NCBI RefSeq assembly: GCF_945859705.1
Contig: NC_079135.1
Span: 123,261,551 to 123,325,550 of the forward strand
DNA from: Episyrphus balteatus
Lineage: Eukaryota; Arthropoda; Insecta; Diptera; Syrphidae
Direction of reading: 5' to 3'
DNA: 64,000 nt
Below are positions 26,101 to 37,541 of the stretch, one piece after another. Every line of letters begins with the position of its first letter. Position 1 is the stretch's first letter. A program made the translations under genes and the position numbers. The notes under the pieces were generated by a model. The model made no database searches. It saw only the letters and a program-made list of their open reading frames with translations, and had not been told where the DNA came from.

Positions 26101-29100
26101 TTATAGCAAGTTTCAAACAAACATCAGAGAAACACAAACAAAAAAAACTGATAATAATATCTAAAGTATCCAACAAAAAAATGTGACAACAAATATTACT
26201 ACGGAACGGACGAGAGACCAACCAACTATGTATGACTGCCTAGTCTGGCGGTTAGAAATCTTTTGGCTCTAAACGTTATGATGCTATGTGTATTTTAGTT
26301 TTGTACCATTATAATAATCACACACACACACATTATTATATGACACACCATTGCCAGAATAGCACACGAATGCGAGGAGATCCATACCAACCAACCAACA
26401 ACAACAAAACAAGGACCAACAAAAAAAATGAAAAAAAAGCTAAAGCAGAAGCAACAAAAAAAAAAAATAACCCACCAAACGAAAAGGATAAATAATGGGA
26501 GAGAAAAAATACAACATCAAAATACACGCGGCGGAGAAAAAAAATAAAAACTCAAACCCAACGAACGAGCGAATCAGGAGGAATAATAAAAAAAAAGGAA
26601 GGAAAAAAAAAGTAGTAAAAAGCCGCTGCACACGAACGTGGCAAGGAATACAATCTATCTTCTCCCCCCGCGCTGCCAATCTGAGTTGTCCCCCTCGCTC
26701 TTGTCGATGAGAAGACATCCTTCGTCGTGCTTTTTCATCCCCCTTTTGACTCTATACACAACACACTAGGTAAACTCTACACTCGTTCTCACCATCACCA
26801 TCATTTTTACGAAGCCCATCTCGCCATCATTAGGATTCAGAGATTCCAGGAGCGAGAAGATACTGAGTGTGTGGAAAAAAATATAACACACAGAACCCCC
26901 GAAAAAATATCCTTATTCCAGCTTTGTGCTCCCTTAAAAAAAAAAAATAATAAAAAACCCCAAACCAACCCAAAGTACAACAAGCCAGAGCGCTATCACA
27001 CCGCTCCTTTCTTTTCCTATTTTTATTATTATCCTATTTTTTCCATTCGGTTCTCTATGTATGAATGTGTAATAATGTCGGATGGATCCTTTTTTTTTTA
27101 TAATAATCAAATACATTCATAAAAATTCCACCGAAAATTAAGGAGAATCAAAGCAGCGTTGGTTGGGAGTACAAAAAAATACAAAAAACTCACAACATCC
27201 CTCCCAATATTGGGAGCGAAAAACAAAAAAAGTCCTCCAACAAAAATTTCACCACCCACCTCCCTCTCTCTCCCATTCCACCTACACACGAACAGGACGA
27301 AAAAAAATCCCCCTCGATTGGGAAAAAAATATAAATGTGGAAAAAGAACGGAAAAAAATCCACGCGAGAGACACACACATACACTCAAATATATCCTTTG
27401 GATGCCTCCTTTTTTTCTACCACACATACACACAAATACACACACGTCGAGCACATGTTGTTGTTCGATAGGATTTTTTTTTGTTGCTCTCCCAAAAAAA
27501 TTCACAACAACAACAACAAAATTACGAGGAATGATGTGAGATTCAAGGTTGTGGACAACAGTGAGATGTGGGGGGAGGGGAAAACGCGGGGGAGTTAGTA
27601 AAACGTATTAATTTCAAATCAGTAGCAACAGTGGAATAAAATCCTTTTTACCAATTATTGAACCAAAGGATTATCCTTGTGATAAGCCAAACCAAAGTTA
27701 TAGCAAAAAAAAAATAAAACCGCAACTATAACTGTTAACCGGGGAGTCTTATCGTTATCAATATTATTATTAGAAATACCCGCATAAATAACTGAAGGGA
27801 TGATGAAAAACTTAAACAAAATATCGCGAGGACTAAAATACTCAGTACACGTCCTTACACAGTTTCGAAGAAGGATAAATGATACACTGACTGGCCAAAT
27901 ACAGCAGCCCAAAGTAACAGAAACAGAGAATAGCCGATTCCATTCACATTCTGTGAGATTTTCCAATACAAGAAGGACTACAAGAAGTCTAAAAGGACGA
28001 TGAATTTATCGAAGAGGATATTCATCGCCTTTGGAGTTGCACACAAGTAAAAGAAAGGACATCGTCCAAAGAGAATATAAACCGTCTCCGCTCTGTTACT
28101 TTTTTTTTTTTATTTATTTATTCATTCGCCGTTCTTATCGTTGTACCGTTGTTAGAATAATCGCGCCAAAGTCGCGTGGCAGAGTTTTCTCTCTTATCTT
28201 CTCGGGTCTCAGCGAAAATCTTTTTACTGCTGTCTTTATAAGCTCTCACAACAGACACACACACACACACAAACAAAGACCACAATGAAAAAAAAAGAAG
28301 GGAATCCTTTTGGGCAAAATTAAGAGAAATGCGCCCTTCGAACTTAATTCACTCTCTTTTGATATATTCTCAATTCTCGTCCTTGTCGCTATAAAGTATA
28401 TAAAAAAAAATCCTACTTACAACTTCATCATCCCCTTCGTAGAATTGCACACGACTATAAAAAAAAAAAGAAAATTGAGAGACATCCTTTTTTTGTGAGT
28501 TTTATTTTCGCCTCAGACTCAGACAGACAGCCACCCCTTTCTCTAGTTTCTTTTTCATAGAAAATATTAAAATTCTCATTCTTTTTGTGATTACGCGAGA
28601 GAAAGAGAGCCAAAAAAAGCCCACACACTATATCAAAGTTGGAGCCGTGTCCCGTGTGTCGTGTGGATTTTCGATGGATACTCTGAAAAAGGACGAAGAT
28701 TTTTTTTTGTAGGTAGGTACATATTGGAAAATGGGAAACACCGGCTTCTTCGTTTTTCTTTTGTGTAGTTTTCTTTCTTTTTCCCAACACACAAATCCTG
28801 TGTGCGAGCGAATCCTGATGGAAAAAATTGGGGAAAGTGAAAGGGATTTTTTGCCGTTGTTGTTGTTTTTTCGTGTGTTTTGTGTGGTGGCGACAAGTTG
28901 TGGGGGGGTTTGGATAGGATATTTTTTTTGTTGGTTTCTTTCTATTTCTTTTCTAGTTTTATTTTTAGTTGGGGATGGGGGGAGGTTGGTAGATTTTCTT
29001 TTACTTTTTCGTGGTGCGTGTTGTGTTGTTAGTGTGTGATGGTGGAGGGGAAAGTTCTATTTTGTATTGTTTGTCTTCTTTTTGAAAAAGGATCTGTTCT

Positions 29101-29775
29101 TGAGAGTAGAGAGTTTTTTCTTTTTTTTTTTTTGGAGGCTGTGTGAAGTACGAGAAATACCGTTGATGATGATGATGGGTGACTTTTATACACACACTAC
29201 AAAAAAAAAGAAGACAAGAAAAAAAGAAAAAACAAGGCAATTGAGCACAATTTTTTTTGAGTGGCAAAGTGTAATCGAAGAGATGAGGTGTTAAAATTTT
29301 TCTGTGTGATCCTTGTAGATTTTTTTTTTCATTCTTTTTGGTCGTTTTGGGTGCGTGTAGACAGTTTTTATGGACGTTGGTGTAGTTATTTTCTTGGATT
29401 CTTTTTTTTTTTTTTTTTACATTTTTGTCAGGGGGTAGTGTATACAGTAGGTAAGGTAAGGTAACTTAGTATTATATTTTTTTCTGTTGCTTTGCTTTAG
29501 TGTGGATTTGTTTTCAGACACGTTATGGGGTTAAAAGTGTAGAGATATGGTATATTGTGGGGTGAGAGTAAGTTGTCGACTGTCGTCTTGTGGAATCCTT
29601 TTTTTTTGTTTGTTTGTTTGTTTTTTTTTTTCTGTACAATACCTGAGCAATCGAAATGGAGTTGATAATATAATTAAATTCTTTTTTTTTTTTATTTTTC
29701 TTTTGAAGATGATTTTGTGGGAAGAACAGATTTGTTTTTTTGATCCTGGATATTATGAGAGATGAAAGAAGATGG
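26101..29775. other. Strongly strand-asymmetric block (A/C-rich then T/G-rich)
   Basis: From about 26100 to 28600 the plus strand is rich in A and C (CACACACACACAC, CCAACCAACCAACAACAAC). From about 28700 to 29770 it is rich in T and G (GTTGTGGGGGGGTTTGG, GGGGATGGGGGGAGG). Many 60-130 codon frames open on both strands as a side effect. A (CA)n run lies at 28254-28271. No coding family recognised. Confidence 0.7.
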
Positions 29776-29984
29776 AGGATTATTTTTGTCTGGTTTTGAA
29801 ATTGCGCTACAAGTAAGATTATTTATATTTTGATTTTATGATATGGTTGTTTAAAATTAGAAAATTTAAAAATTTGATAGATAACACCCACCTACCTATT
29901 CGATATAAAAATAAGACATGATAGGTATTATGATGAGGATGATAGAGCGTCTCTCTAAAGTCCTAACCGTTGAAGTTGAAACGA

Positions 29985-30840
29985 TTTAGTTCCAACTTGT
30001 AATTTGATTTCTAGGACCTTAACTAACGGTACCTTTCAGCTGCCATATGGCCAAAATGAAAAAGGTTGTTTTTTACAAAAACGGCCCTTATGATTTTGAT
30101 TAAAAAAAAAACATTTATTGTCGGACATAGGTACATAAGGTCCTTCTTTTGAAGTGAAAACCATTTTATTTATTTTTAACATTATCCTTAGGTATTGATG
30201 TTTTAATAAAATTTTTTACTCATTGTTGTACTTTAAAAAAAATATTAAATTTTTTTTTTTTGAAAAATAATTTTTTTGAAAACAAGTTAATACCTATTTT
30301 GTTTTGTTATTTTTTACCGACTTCCAAAAAGGAGGAGTATTCAATTCGCCTGTTTTTTTATGTTTGTTACCTCATAACTTTGGACAGAGTGAATCAATTT
30401 TGATAATTCTTTTTGTATTCGAAAGCTAGTGCCCACAGTGTTTTCCCATTTCAATTTTGTCCGGTTCTAGATAAACTACCAAAAAACCCATAAAACCCAG
30501 TTTCGGTTCATGGAAGACGGTTTTGTTTTTTTTTGATAAAAATGATTACCTATTTTTTTTAATGTTTGAAAATTTTTCTATAAAAAAAAATTAAAAAAAA
30601 AAACAGTTCCAAAATTCTAAAATATTCTTTGTTACGCAAAAAAATAAATGGCATGCTTTAATTGAAGATTTAGATTATTTAAAAATGGGCATTTGTTATT
30701 TTAAAAACAATTCAATTTTTTTACAATTCTCATAAGATTAAGGATAAAGTTATATTACAATTTTTCTTATATTAGTGCAATAAAAAACTTTAACATTTAG
30801 AGAAAGTTTTACTATAAGAGCAACCAAGTGCAACCCAGTA
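29985..30840 (+). repeat. Family D repeat, copy 1
   Basis: Shared blocks are CTAACGGTACCT, CCATATGGC, AAAACGGCCC..ATGATTTTGATT and, at the 3' end, ATAAGAGCAACCAAGTGCAACCC, close to the 3' end of the copy at 41601. The middle is interrupted by a different repeat (30310-30540). The left arm of the foldback-like structure starts just after its 3' end. Not coding. Confidence 0.65.
30310..30540 (+). repeat. Repeat with CCGACTTCCAAAAAGGAGG head, inside family D copy
   Basis: Bases 30317-30540 do not align with the other family D copies and appear inserted. The head CCGACTTCCAAAAAGGAGG and the block AACTTTGGACAGAGTGAATC look familiar from other insect genomes, but I cannot name the family. Confidence 0.4.
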
Positions 30841-30892
30841 AAAAAACATTTTATTTTTAATGCATTTGTTTTCCATTAGAACTAAAAAAAAA

Positions 30893-31150
30893 CTATTTAT
30901 TGCAAATAAGAAAAATTTGCATAAAAAAAATATTTATTACAACTGTTTGCATAAAAAAAATTTTATTGCAACTGAAAAATATTTGCATTGAAGAAAAAAA
31001 AACATTTATTGCAAGCACAAATATTTTCCATTAAAAAAAAAAACAATTGCAATAAAAAAAAATGCTAAAATTTTTACTGCAACTAAAAATATGTCGCATT
31101 AAAAAAAATTTCTACATTGAAAATTAAATTCACCGCAAAATGTATGCATT
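30893..31150 (+). repeat. Left arm: degenerate ~35-45 bp repeats (TTTATTGCAACTAAAAATAT type)
   Basis: Repeated blocks of TTATTGCAACT, AAAAATATTTGCAT and an A tract occur about six times with variable spacing. The orientation marker GCAACTRAAAAAT points rightwards. The same unit appears inverted at 32843-33020, so the two arrays form inverted arms around the 475-bp duplication. Confidence 0.7.
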
Positions 31151-31514
31151 AACTATTTTTTATTTTAACACTCGTCGATTTTCTTAAAATTTTTAACTTT
31201 ATATTATCTTTAATATTATAGTTGATTAATATTATCTTTAATATTATACCTAGTTGAAAATGTTTATGTAAGGTCAAATAGCCAAAATTGTAAAATATTT
31301 GACGAATATAAAAAAAAAAGAGTGTGTGTACACATGTACACGCGACTGAAGTTATACTTCTCATTCAATATATGTAAATGAATTTCATTTGATATTTTTA
31401 ATTTCTATTATGAAGTAATTAATCCGCACTTAGTTTTTTTACATTTTTATCAAGTGAACAATAAATTAATTCTTTCATCCTCCTTGCGTCCATGTAGTTT
31501 TCAATTTATTCTGT

Positions 31515-32359
31515 GAAAATCGCGTTTGAAAGTTGGGGTAAATTTTTTTTTCGAAAAATCCCCGAATCTTTTAACGCTCCTGGAAGCTAAACCGCTTGAG
31601 AGCAATTTTTGAGAGTGATGCCAAATGATAGCTTGTGTCATGGGCCTACGCTTTGCACATTATCAGATTTTTAAAAAAATCGCCTTCCATGTTAAACCGC
31701 CACATCATGCCCTTTTTTTCAGAATCGTGCCTATTTTTTTTTACTTTTAAGTTCTCCCGGTTTGAGAACGCGTGGACCTACAGGGATGGGAGTTGTACCC
31801 AAATGTTGGTTAGAGTCCCCGCTTCCTTTTGGCATTAAAAATTTTATTTTCATTTTCTTCAAAATTCCGCGATATAGGCGTTGGAACGCTTTGATCTAGA
31901 GACAGGGGAGTGGTGCCATATGAAAGCTTATATTCTCAGCTACCCGATAGTGATATAATCCGGTTTTTCGATTTTTTTCAAAATTCCGAGAAAATCGCCC
32001 TTGAAAGTTGGGGTAAATTTTTTTTTCGAAAAATCCCCGAATCTTTGAACGCTCCTAGAAGCTAAACCGCTTGAGAGCAATTTTTGGGAATGATGCCAAA
32101 TGATAGCTTGTGTCATGGGCCTACGCTTTGCACATTGTCAGATTTTTAAAAAATTGCCTTCCATGTTAAACCGCCACATCATGCCTATTTTTTCAGAATC
32201 GTGCCTATTTTTTTTTTACTTTTAAGTTTTCCCGGTTGGAGAACGCGTGGACCTACAGGGATGAGAGTTGTACCCATGTAGGTTAGAGTCCCCGCTACCT
32301 TTTGGCATCAAAAATTTTTTTTTCATTTTCTTCAAAATTCCGAGATATAGGCGTTGGAA
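31515..32359. repeat. ~475-bp tandem duplication (second unit truncated)
   Basis: The segment beginning AAATCGC..TTGAAAGTTGGGG at about 31516 recurs about 475 bp later (from about 31990) at very high identity. Shared landmarks are GCTAAACCGCTTGAGAGC, TGGGCCTACGCTTTGCACAT, CATGTTAAACCGCCACATC and GAACGCGTGGACCTACAGGG. The second unit ends in GGCGTTGGAA at about 32359, where the AGCT-rich MITE begins. Open frames in it are short and not conserved between units. Confidence 0.9.
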
Positions 32360-32478
32360 GTTGGGGGCGCTCACTTTCAGCTCAGCTCAAATGAGCTGAG
32401 CTATGGTACCTAGCTCAAAAGTGAGCTAGCTCAAATTTGAGCTGAGCTGAGCTGAAATGTGAGCTTTTTGCAACCCTG
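32360..32478. mobile_element. AGCT-rich palindromic hAT-like MITE
   Basis: A ~119-bp element is built from AGCTCA/TGAGCT words. Bases 32379-32402 form an 11-bp perfect hairpin with a 2-base loop. The right end reads GCAACCCTG, whose reverse complement CAGGGTTGC is a typical hAT terminus. The left end has lost this consensus. It breaks the second unit of the 475-bp tandem duplication at about 32359, and the 14-bp minisatellite begins at its right edge. Confidence 0.6.
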
Positions 32479-32637
32479 GCAACTTGCCACATGGAAATTA
32501 CCACATGCAACTTGCCACATGCAACTTATCACACGCAACTTGCCAGATGCAGCTTGCCACATGCAACTTGCCACACGCAACTTGCCACATACAACTTGCC
32601 ACATGCAACTTGCCACATGAAACATGTAACTTGCAAC
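32479..32637. repeat. 14-bp minisatellite, unit CAACTTGCCACATG
   Basis: About eleven consecutive units of CAACTTGCCACATG with scattered substitutions. Because 14 is not a multiple of 3, all frames are periodic every 14 codons and give spurious open frames on both strands. It abuts the hAT-like end at 32478, so the array may have grown from the insertion target sequence. Confidence 0.9.
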
Positions 32638-32842
32638 GTGTTGTGTGTTTTATGTTTGCCGTACTGGGGCGTACTGCATTTTTAAATACTAAAGTACTGC
32701 CTATTCTAAAGGTGAAACGACAGCCCTGTTACCCAGGGTGATCGCGTCAAAATTCCTTTTGACATTCTTGTCAAAAAGTAAATTTTCATACTCACCCTCC
32801 CATAAGAAGTATAACTTCAAAAAAATATTTAATGTACCTATT

Positions 32843-33020
32843 TTGCATTGATTTTTTTTTTCTTATTGCAAAATATTTTTAGTTGCAATAAAAATTTTAT
32901 ATTCAATGCAAATTTTAAACATTTGCTATACAATTTTTTTTTATTGCAAACTATTTTTAGTTGCAACAAATATTTATTTTTAATGCAATTTTGTTTTTAT
33001 TTGCAATAAATATTTTTTAT
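32843..33020 (-). repeat. Right arm: inverted copy of the TTTATTGCAACT array
   Basis: The blocks read TTATTGCAAA, ATTTTTAGTTGCAA and AATGCAA in reverse orientation to the left arm (ATTTTTAGTTGC here, GCAACTAAAAAT there), for about four units. With the left arm it delimits a ~2.1-kb structure that could fold back on itself. Confidence 0.65.
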
Positions 33021-33469
33021 TATTTTCAAATCCATTTTTTTTTTTTAAATTGATATTTTTAGAACCCTTTTCTGAAGATTAAATTATAATTAACTGTGAG
33101 TGTTGGTGTTTACTTAAAAATTCCAATACTCTTTTGTTAGTTTTTAATTTCAATATTCTTTGATTTGGTCAAAAATTTCAAAATATTGAAATGATGATAT
33201 AGAAATACCGACTTAAAATTCTAAACATTTTTAAGGTCCAAATTATTTAGGTAAATTCGAAACAAGATACAACAAAGTTCAAAATTTGTGATGTACCTAC
33301 CACGGAATTCTCGTCTAATTTATTGACTACTATTTTTGTTTTTTTTTTATAGGTAGGTATTGGGGATTTTTTATTTTATTTTCTGGATTCTGGGTTTTCG
33401 GGATTCTAAGTTTTCGTGATTCTGGGCTTTTAGGATTCTGGATTTTCTGGATTCTTAAGTTATTTCTAT

Positions 33470-33800
33470 TAGTTAGTTAGCGACGACTTAATTCGGTTTA
33501 TATGTTTGTCTGTATGTACCTCGAGCTACAACTTGCTTCAAACTTGGTAGTTAACAGTTTTGGGTTTTACTTAATAGGAAATGGATTATGATAATAGCGA
33601 AAATAGAAAAAAAATGTATTTTTTTTTTTCAAAAAGGACTCTAAAGATTTTGAGGGTAATTTTGCTATTTTTGTGCAAAAAAAAAATAATGTCAAATTTT
33701 TTAAACAAATAATTTACTTTTCCTTGATCGACATTTTAAACTAAAAGAAAAACTAAAAAAAAAGTCTTAAAAGCTTATATCAATTAAGCATCAATTTATC
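33470..33800 (+). repeat. Family D repeat, copy 2 (5' part)
   Basis: GTTTGTCTGTATGTACC, GAGCTACAACTTGCTTCAAA and CTTGGTAGTTAACAGTTTT match the 5' portion of the copy at 41601. The 3' half is missing or too diverged to follow. Confidence 0.6.
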
Positions 33801-36137
33801 ATTTTTTTTTAAATGTAATAAATATCTATATGCATAGGTAAGTACATACTCACATGTATGTAAGATACATTAAAAAAAAAAACCTAAAACACTAGGAACA
33901 AAAATATTAACGGGGAAATAAAATATTTAAACATTTTTTTTCCACCCTCTAACTATGAGCAATTCTCTCACCCCACAGAAAAATCCCTCTAGTTGCCATT
34001 CGCATTTTACAGCTTCCTAATTTTTTGATGTAAATAAGAAGCACACAAAAAAAAATAGAGTGTGAGTAGGTGTATGTGGGGTTTTTATTATAATAACACC
34101 ACACGCGGAAAGTGGGTGTTACATGGCTGTGTTATATTGTAGGTATAGGTACATATACAATTGCTCCAAAGTGTTGTGTCGCACCCCTTCAAAACTTCCT
34201 CCATTTCACCTCCTGCCTCCTCTCTGCATCACTCGCTCTCTCTTCACTACCCTTAGATACTTCTATTACTCATCGTTGGAGCTTCTATACTCCTACCAAA
34301 TATACATTTTTACCCTATAACACACAACCTCGAACCCATAGGATTTTTTGGAAACTTTTGTTTTTATTTTTCACTATAATGGAAAATCGTTTCACCCTTA
34401 CCCTCTCTCCCTGTCATGGTGCGTTTCCGCGGATGGGTTTTTTTTCAAACTTTTTTTTTTTCTTTTTTTTTTGTATATCATCCCTTTGTACCCCAACTAA
34501 CCCTACCACCCAATAAAGTGTACATGTATACACCACCTACCAACAACAACAACAACGAAAAAAAAAAAAAAAAAAAAATGGTATACAAATTAAAATTACA
34601 AAAAAATGTTTGAATATTACCTATGTGCGCGCTCTCACTCGCATAAAAATCGAGATGGAGTTGTGCGTATATGTAATACGGAACAACAACAACAAACGGT
34701 AAGGTATATAATTTTTTAACTATATGTGAAATTAGTTAAAAATTTCTATACACACACATGTGTGTGAGTTTTTTAGTGGGCGGTGTGTGTTAGAAAATAC
34801 TTTTTTCCGCTTTTTCGTGTTCGTTTCGTTTCGGGTGATGTGCTCCTTCAGCTTTTTACAATTTTAATTTTTATGGCAAACGACATGACACTCCGCTCTT
34901 CTATCGTGTGTATAACCCCCCTGTTTGGCTCCGCGCTTTGCGCTGCCATGAAACCGTTTCGTTGTCGTCATACCGTTGTCAAAAAAAAAGTACAAAGGGG
35001 GGTTTTTTTTAGAAGGGCGGTTGATGGTACATATAGTATAACTGAGTGGCAGTATGCCGCACTACCAAATCAGCCCCTGCATCACTCCTCACCACCCCTC
35101 CCTTAATTTACGATGGATGTTTTGAACAAATTCCATCATTCGGGATTTGTTGTTGTTCTTGGTCCTAGTCATCATCATCATCATCATCCAGTCGCCAATG
35201 TAGGGGTGCAAAATAATACCTATAGAAAAACACAAAACGCACTTTTTTTGCAAACCGAGACACAAGCTTAGAGGAGCTTCAAGGGTGAGAAGATGCTTTG
35301 AAACAAGCGACTGAATTAAATAGGAAGGTTTTGCCTGGATGAATAGATGGATGGATGCTTGGATGGATGGATGGATGGATGATGGCTCAGTGTGTTTGAT
35401 GGTGGTTATATTGTATATGCGAGATTTATACGTGCTATAAGCTATTGTTACTTGGGTCACAATTTCATCATTAGAGGGAGAATAAAAATAAAAACCAGAG
35501 TGTCATTCAACAATACTTGTCATTGCTGAACGAAAAAAAAAAAACAAAATTAAACGTAAAGGAGATCTAGTTGAATGCACAGGAGTGTTTCTTTTGTTTG
35601 ACAACATCCATACAGTCGATTTATATAAACTTTCTATGCGATTTAAGTTAAGCTATTTTCATTTGCAAATTAAAAATATATTGAAGCATAACAATTATCA
35701 AAACCTTGCAGTATGACGCCCTTTGGCGGTGGCTTAAAAGGATTCTAATATGGCTTGTTTTCATGCGATTTATGCATATGACCCTCGGTTAAGGTGATAA
35801 GTTTTTAGTCGCAATATAATCCCTCATTAAAAATACCATCTCCCCATCATTGCCTACAAGACCAACAATAAGTAAAAATTTTTGTTTAGCAACGACTTAG
35901 GGCTCACTCATTCTAATATGATGGGTCTGATTCATACATGGAGAAAAATGGGCACCTTAAAATAAGATAATACACCCCTACTTTTAAATCCTCCCTCTTA
36001 AAACAATATCTACTATTTCCGCTTAAAGTAAGAGGAATCCGATTGAAATCTGTTAAATTTAAGTTAAATCTCATTTCATTTTGATATGAATTTTCATCAT
36101 AAGAAATCAATTAAAAATAAAATTTTTTAAATTATCG
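33800..36137. other. Unique DNA with skew switch near 34.65 kb
   Basis: 33950-34520 is pyrimidine/C-rich and 34740-34870 is G/T-rich. 34870-35100 has elevated GC (TTTGGCTCCGCGCTTTGCGC). It holds the GGAT microsatellite at 35338. The 107-codon frame at 34783-35106 has no recognisable domain and is not called. Confidence 0.6.
35338..35384 (+). repeat. (GGAT)n microsatellite
   Basis: About ten GGAT units with one interruption (GCTT). Short CAT/ATC runs occur 170 bp upstream (35170-35190). Confidence 0.9.
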
Positions 36138-36794
36138 TCTGCGTTAAAATGTTGGTTAAATTTTCTTCCACGATTAAATTTGACGTTTGGTTAAAAAAAG
36201 GGATCAAATTTATTTTTTTGCTGTGCGAATTGGGTTAAAATGTGTTAAATGGGACATTTTTTTGGCACTACTTTGATTAAAATTCCCTCAAAATAAAACA
36301 AAATTACCTTCAAAAATGATTTTTCTTATATTCAATTAATTATTTTTTTTTTCACAAAACCCAGCTGAAAATATATAAAATTAAATATTCTAGTATGAAA
36401 ATGTAAGAAATTTTCAATTTCACATACTTTTTTTTATTTTTAATGATAAATTCCCACTTCATTACGATCAAAAAGAAATTTTTAATGCAGTCTGCGAACA
36501 CTCATTCTGCTGCCAACAAAATAGAAATATAAAAAATAAAAAAACAAACAAACAATTTGTAGATTTTCAATTTTTTAAGATGAATATTAATTGGAAAAAG
36601 TACTTTGTATTATTACTTTTACATTTAAAATTTCAATTCTATCTTGAGAAACGTCAAATTTTAACTACTAGTGTCAAATTTTACCCTGCTCCGCAGCTGG
36701 GTAATTTTTAACCAATTTTATTTACCACACTAGTGTCAAAATTTAACCAAACGTCAAATTTTAACTAACATTTTAACGCAATTCGCACACAGCC
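36138..36794. mobile_element. TIR element with GTGTGCGAATTGCGTTAAAA-type ends
   Basis: On the minus strand the right end (to 36794) reads GGCTGTGTGCGAATTGCG, TTAAAATGTTAGTTAAAA, TTTGACGTTTGGTTAAA. The left side holds GCGTTAAAATGTTGGTTAAA at 36141, GACGTTTGGTTAAA at 36182 and GCTGTGCGAATTGGGTTAAA at 36220. The order suggests either a rearranged left terminus or two nested copies. ACTAGTGTCAAA blocks near 36668 and 36729 are internal direct repeats. It is non-coding. Confidence 0.55.
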
Positions 36795-36824
36795 TTAGTT
36801 GAAGCATACCTCTTACCAACAGTG

Positions 36825-36885
36825 AGATTGGCCTATGATATGGTAAAGCACTCGCCTTTGTACGATCGACCCTCAGTGGATGCCA
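36825..36885 (+). repeat. Degenerate tRNA-like sequence
   Basis: TTGGCCTATGATATGG followed by TAAAGCACTCGCC resembles a tRNA D arm and anticodon stem. GATCGACCC sits where a B box would be, and a long T tract follows from about 36885. The T arm is poor and the B box is weak, so this is at best an old tRNA-derived fragment. It directly follows the end of the TIR element at 36138-36794. Confidence 0.3.
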
Positions 36886-37454
36886 TTTTTTTTTTTTCAA
36901 TTAAAATGTTTCCAGATAAAAGTTAGATTATTTTCCTCTTAAACCAAGTGGATTTTTTTTTCAATTTGCATATTCAAGAAACTAAGAAGATTTGTCCGTT
37001 TAATTTAACACAGAACTCATCTTGACAAAAAACCATGCAGAAATCCGCCTAATTTAATATAGAATCCGCTTATTTTTAGGTGTTTTTTTTTGTCACTAAA
37101 ATCAGTCAGTTGGAGCTTTGATTTTAGTATGTGGGCCAAAATACTATTTAGTGCCTTAAAAGTTGTCCCTTTGGACAGTGAATTTTGAAATAAAAAAAAA
37201 AATATGGACATTTTTATCAATATATTTACATATATTTTAGCTGACATAAAATGGTTATATGTACTTTAATCTTTTATAAAATAACATTTGCACCGATATG
37301 TTTGGAATGATATTTCTATATTTATGACAGTTTAAACAGAAAGTGATCAAAACCAACTAACTGCGTTATTTTACTTCAAATTTCAGTTTTATTTTTAAAA
37401 TCATATAATTAAGCTCTCTGATATTCCTATTTGAAACTATAGGAACAACGTAAC

Positions 37455-37541
37455 TCTACTAACAATTTTGCTTTTATAATGCTTTACAGAAGCAACAATT
37501 GCATCTGTAAAGCTTGCAAAAAAAGGAACATTTTTTAGACA
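37455..37541. mobile_element. 87-bp near-palindromic MITE, copy 4
   Basis: CTACTAACAATTTTGCTTTT is followed by ATGCTTTACAGAAGCAACAA, the centre CAATTGCATC and TGTAAAGCTTGCA. The left half matches the reverse complement of the right halves of copies 2 and 3. The right end is degraded. Confidence 0.65.

Larger units (their letters stand above)
30893..33020. mobile_element. Candidate foldback (FB)-like element
   Basis: Long inverted arms made of short tandem sub-repeats surround a loop of ~1.7 kb that holds a 475-bp tandem duplication, a palindromic MITE and a minisatellite. Repetitive, subdivided inverted arms are the defining architecture of Drosophila FB elements. I see no clear target duplication, and A/T-rich repeats can arise otherwise, so this is a structural inference. 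Confidence 0.4.

Noticed and set aside
27107..27505. Overlapping 132- and 126-codon frames on opposite strands
   Set aside because: Both are products of the A/C-rich strand bias. Three or more frames are open at once, which is compositional and not coding.
27570..27592. Second G-quadruplex
   Set aside because: Only three G runs of sufficient length with permitted loops, so it does not meet the four-run rule.
32479..32637. CRISPR-like array
   Set aside because: Direct tandem units of 14 bp without spacers in eukaryotic DNA. It is a minisatellite.
32431..32741. Cysteine/histidine-periodic open frames resembling a metal-binding repeat protein
   Set aside because: They are the translation of the 14-bp minisatellite and are open in several frames on both strands.
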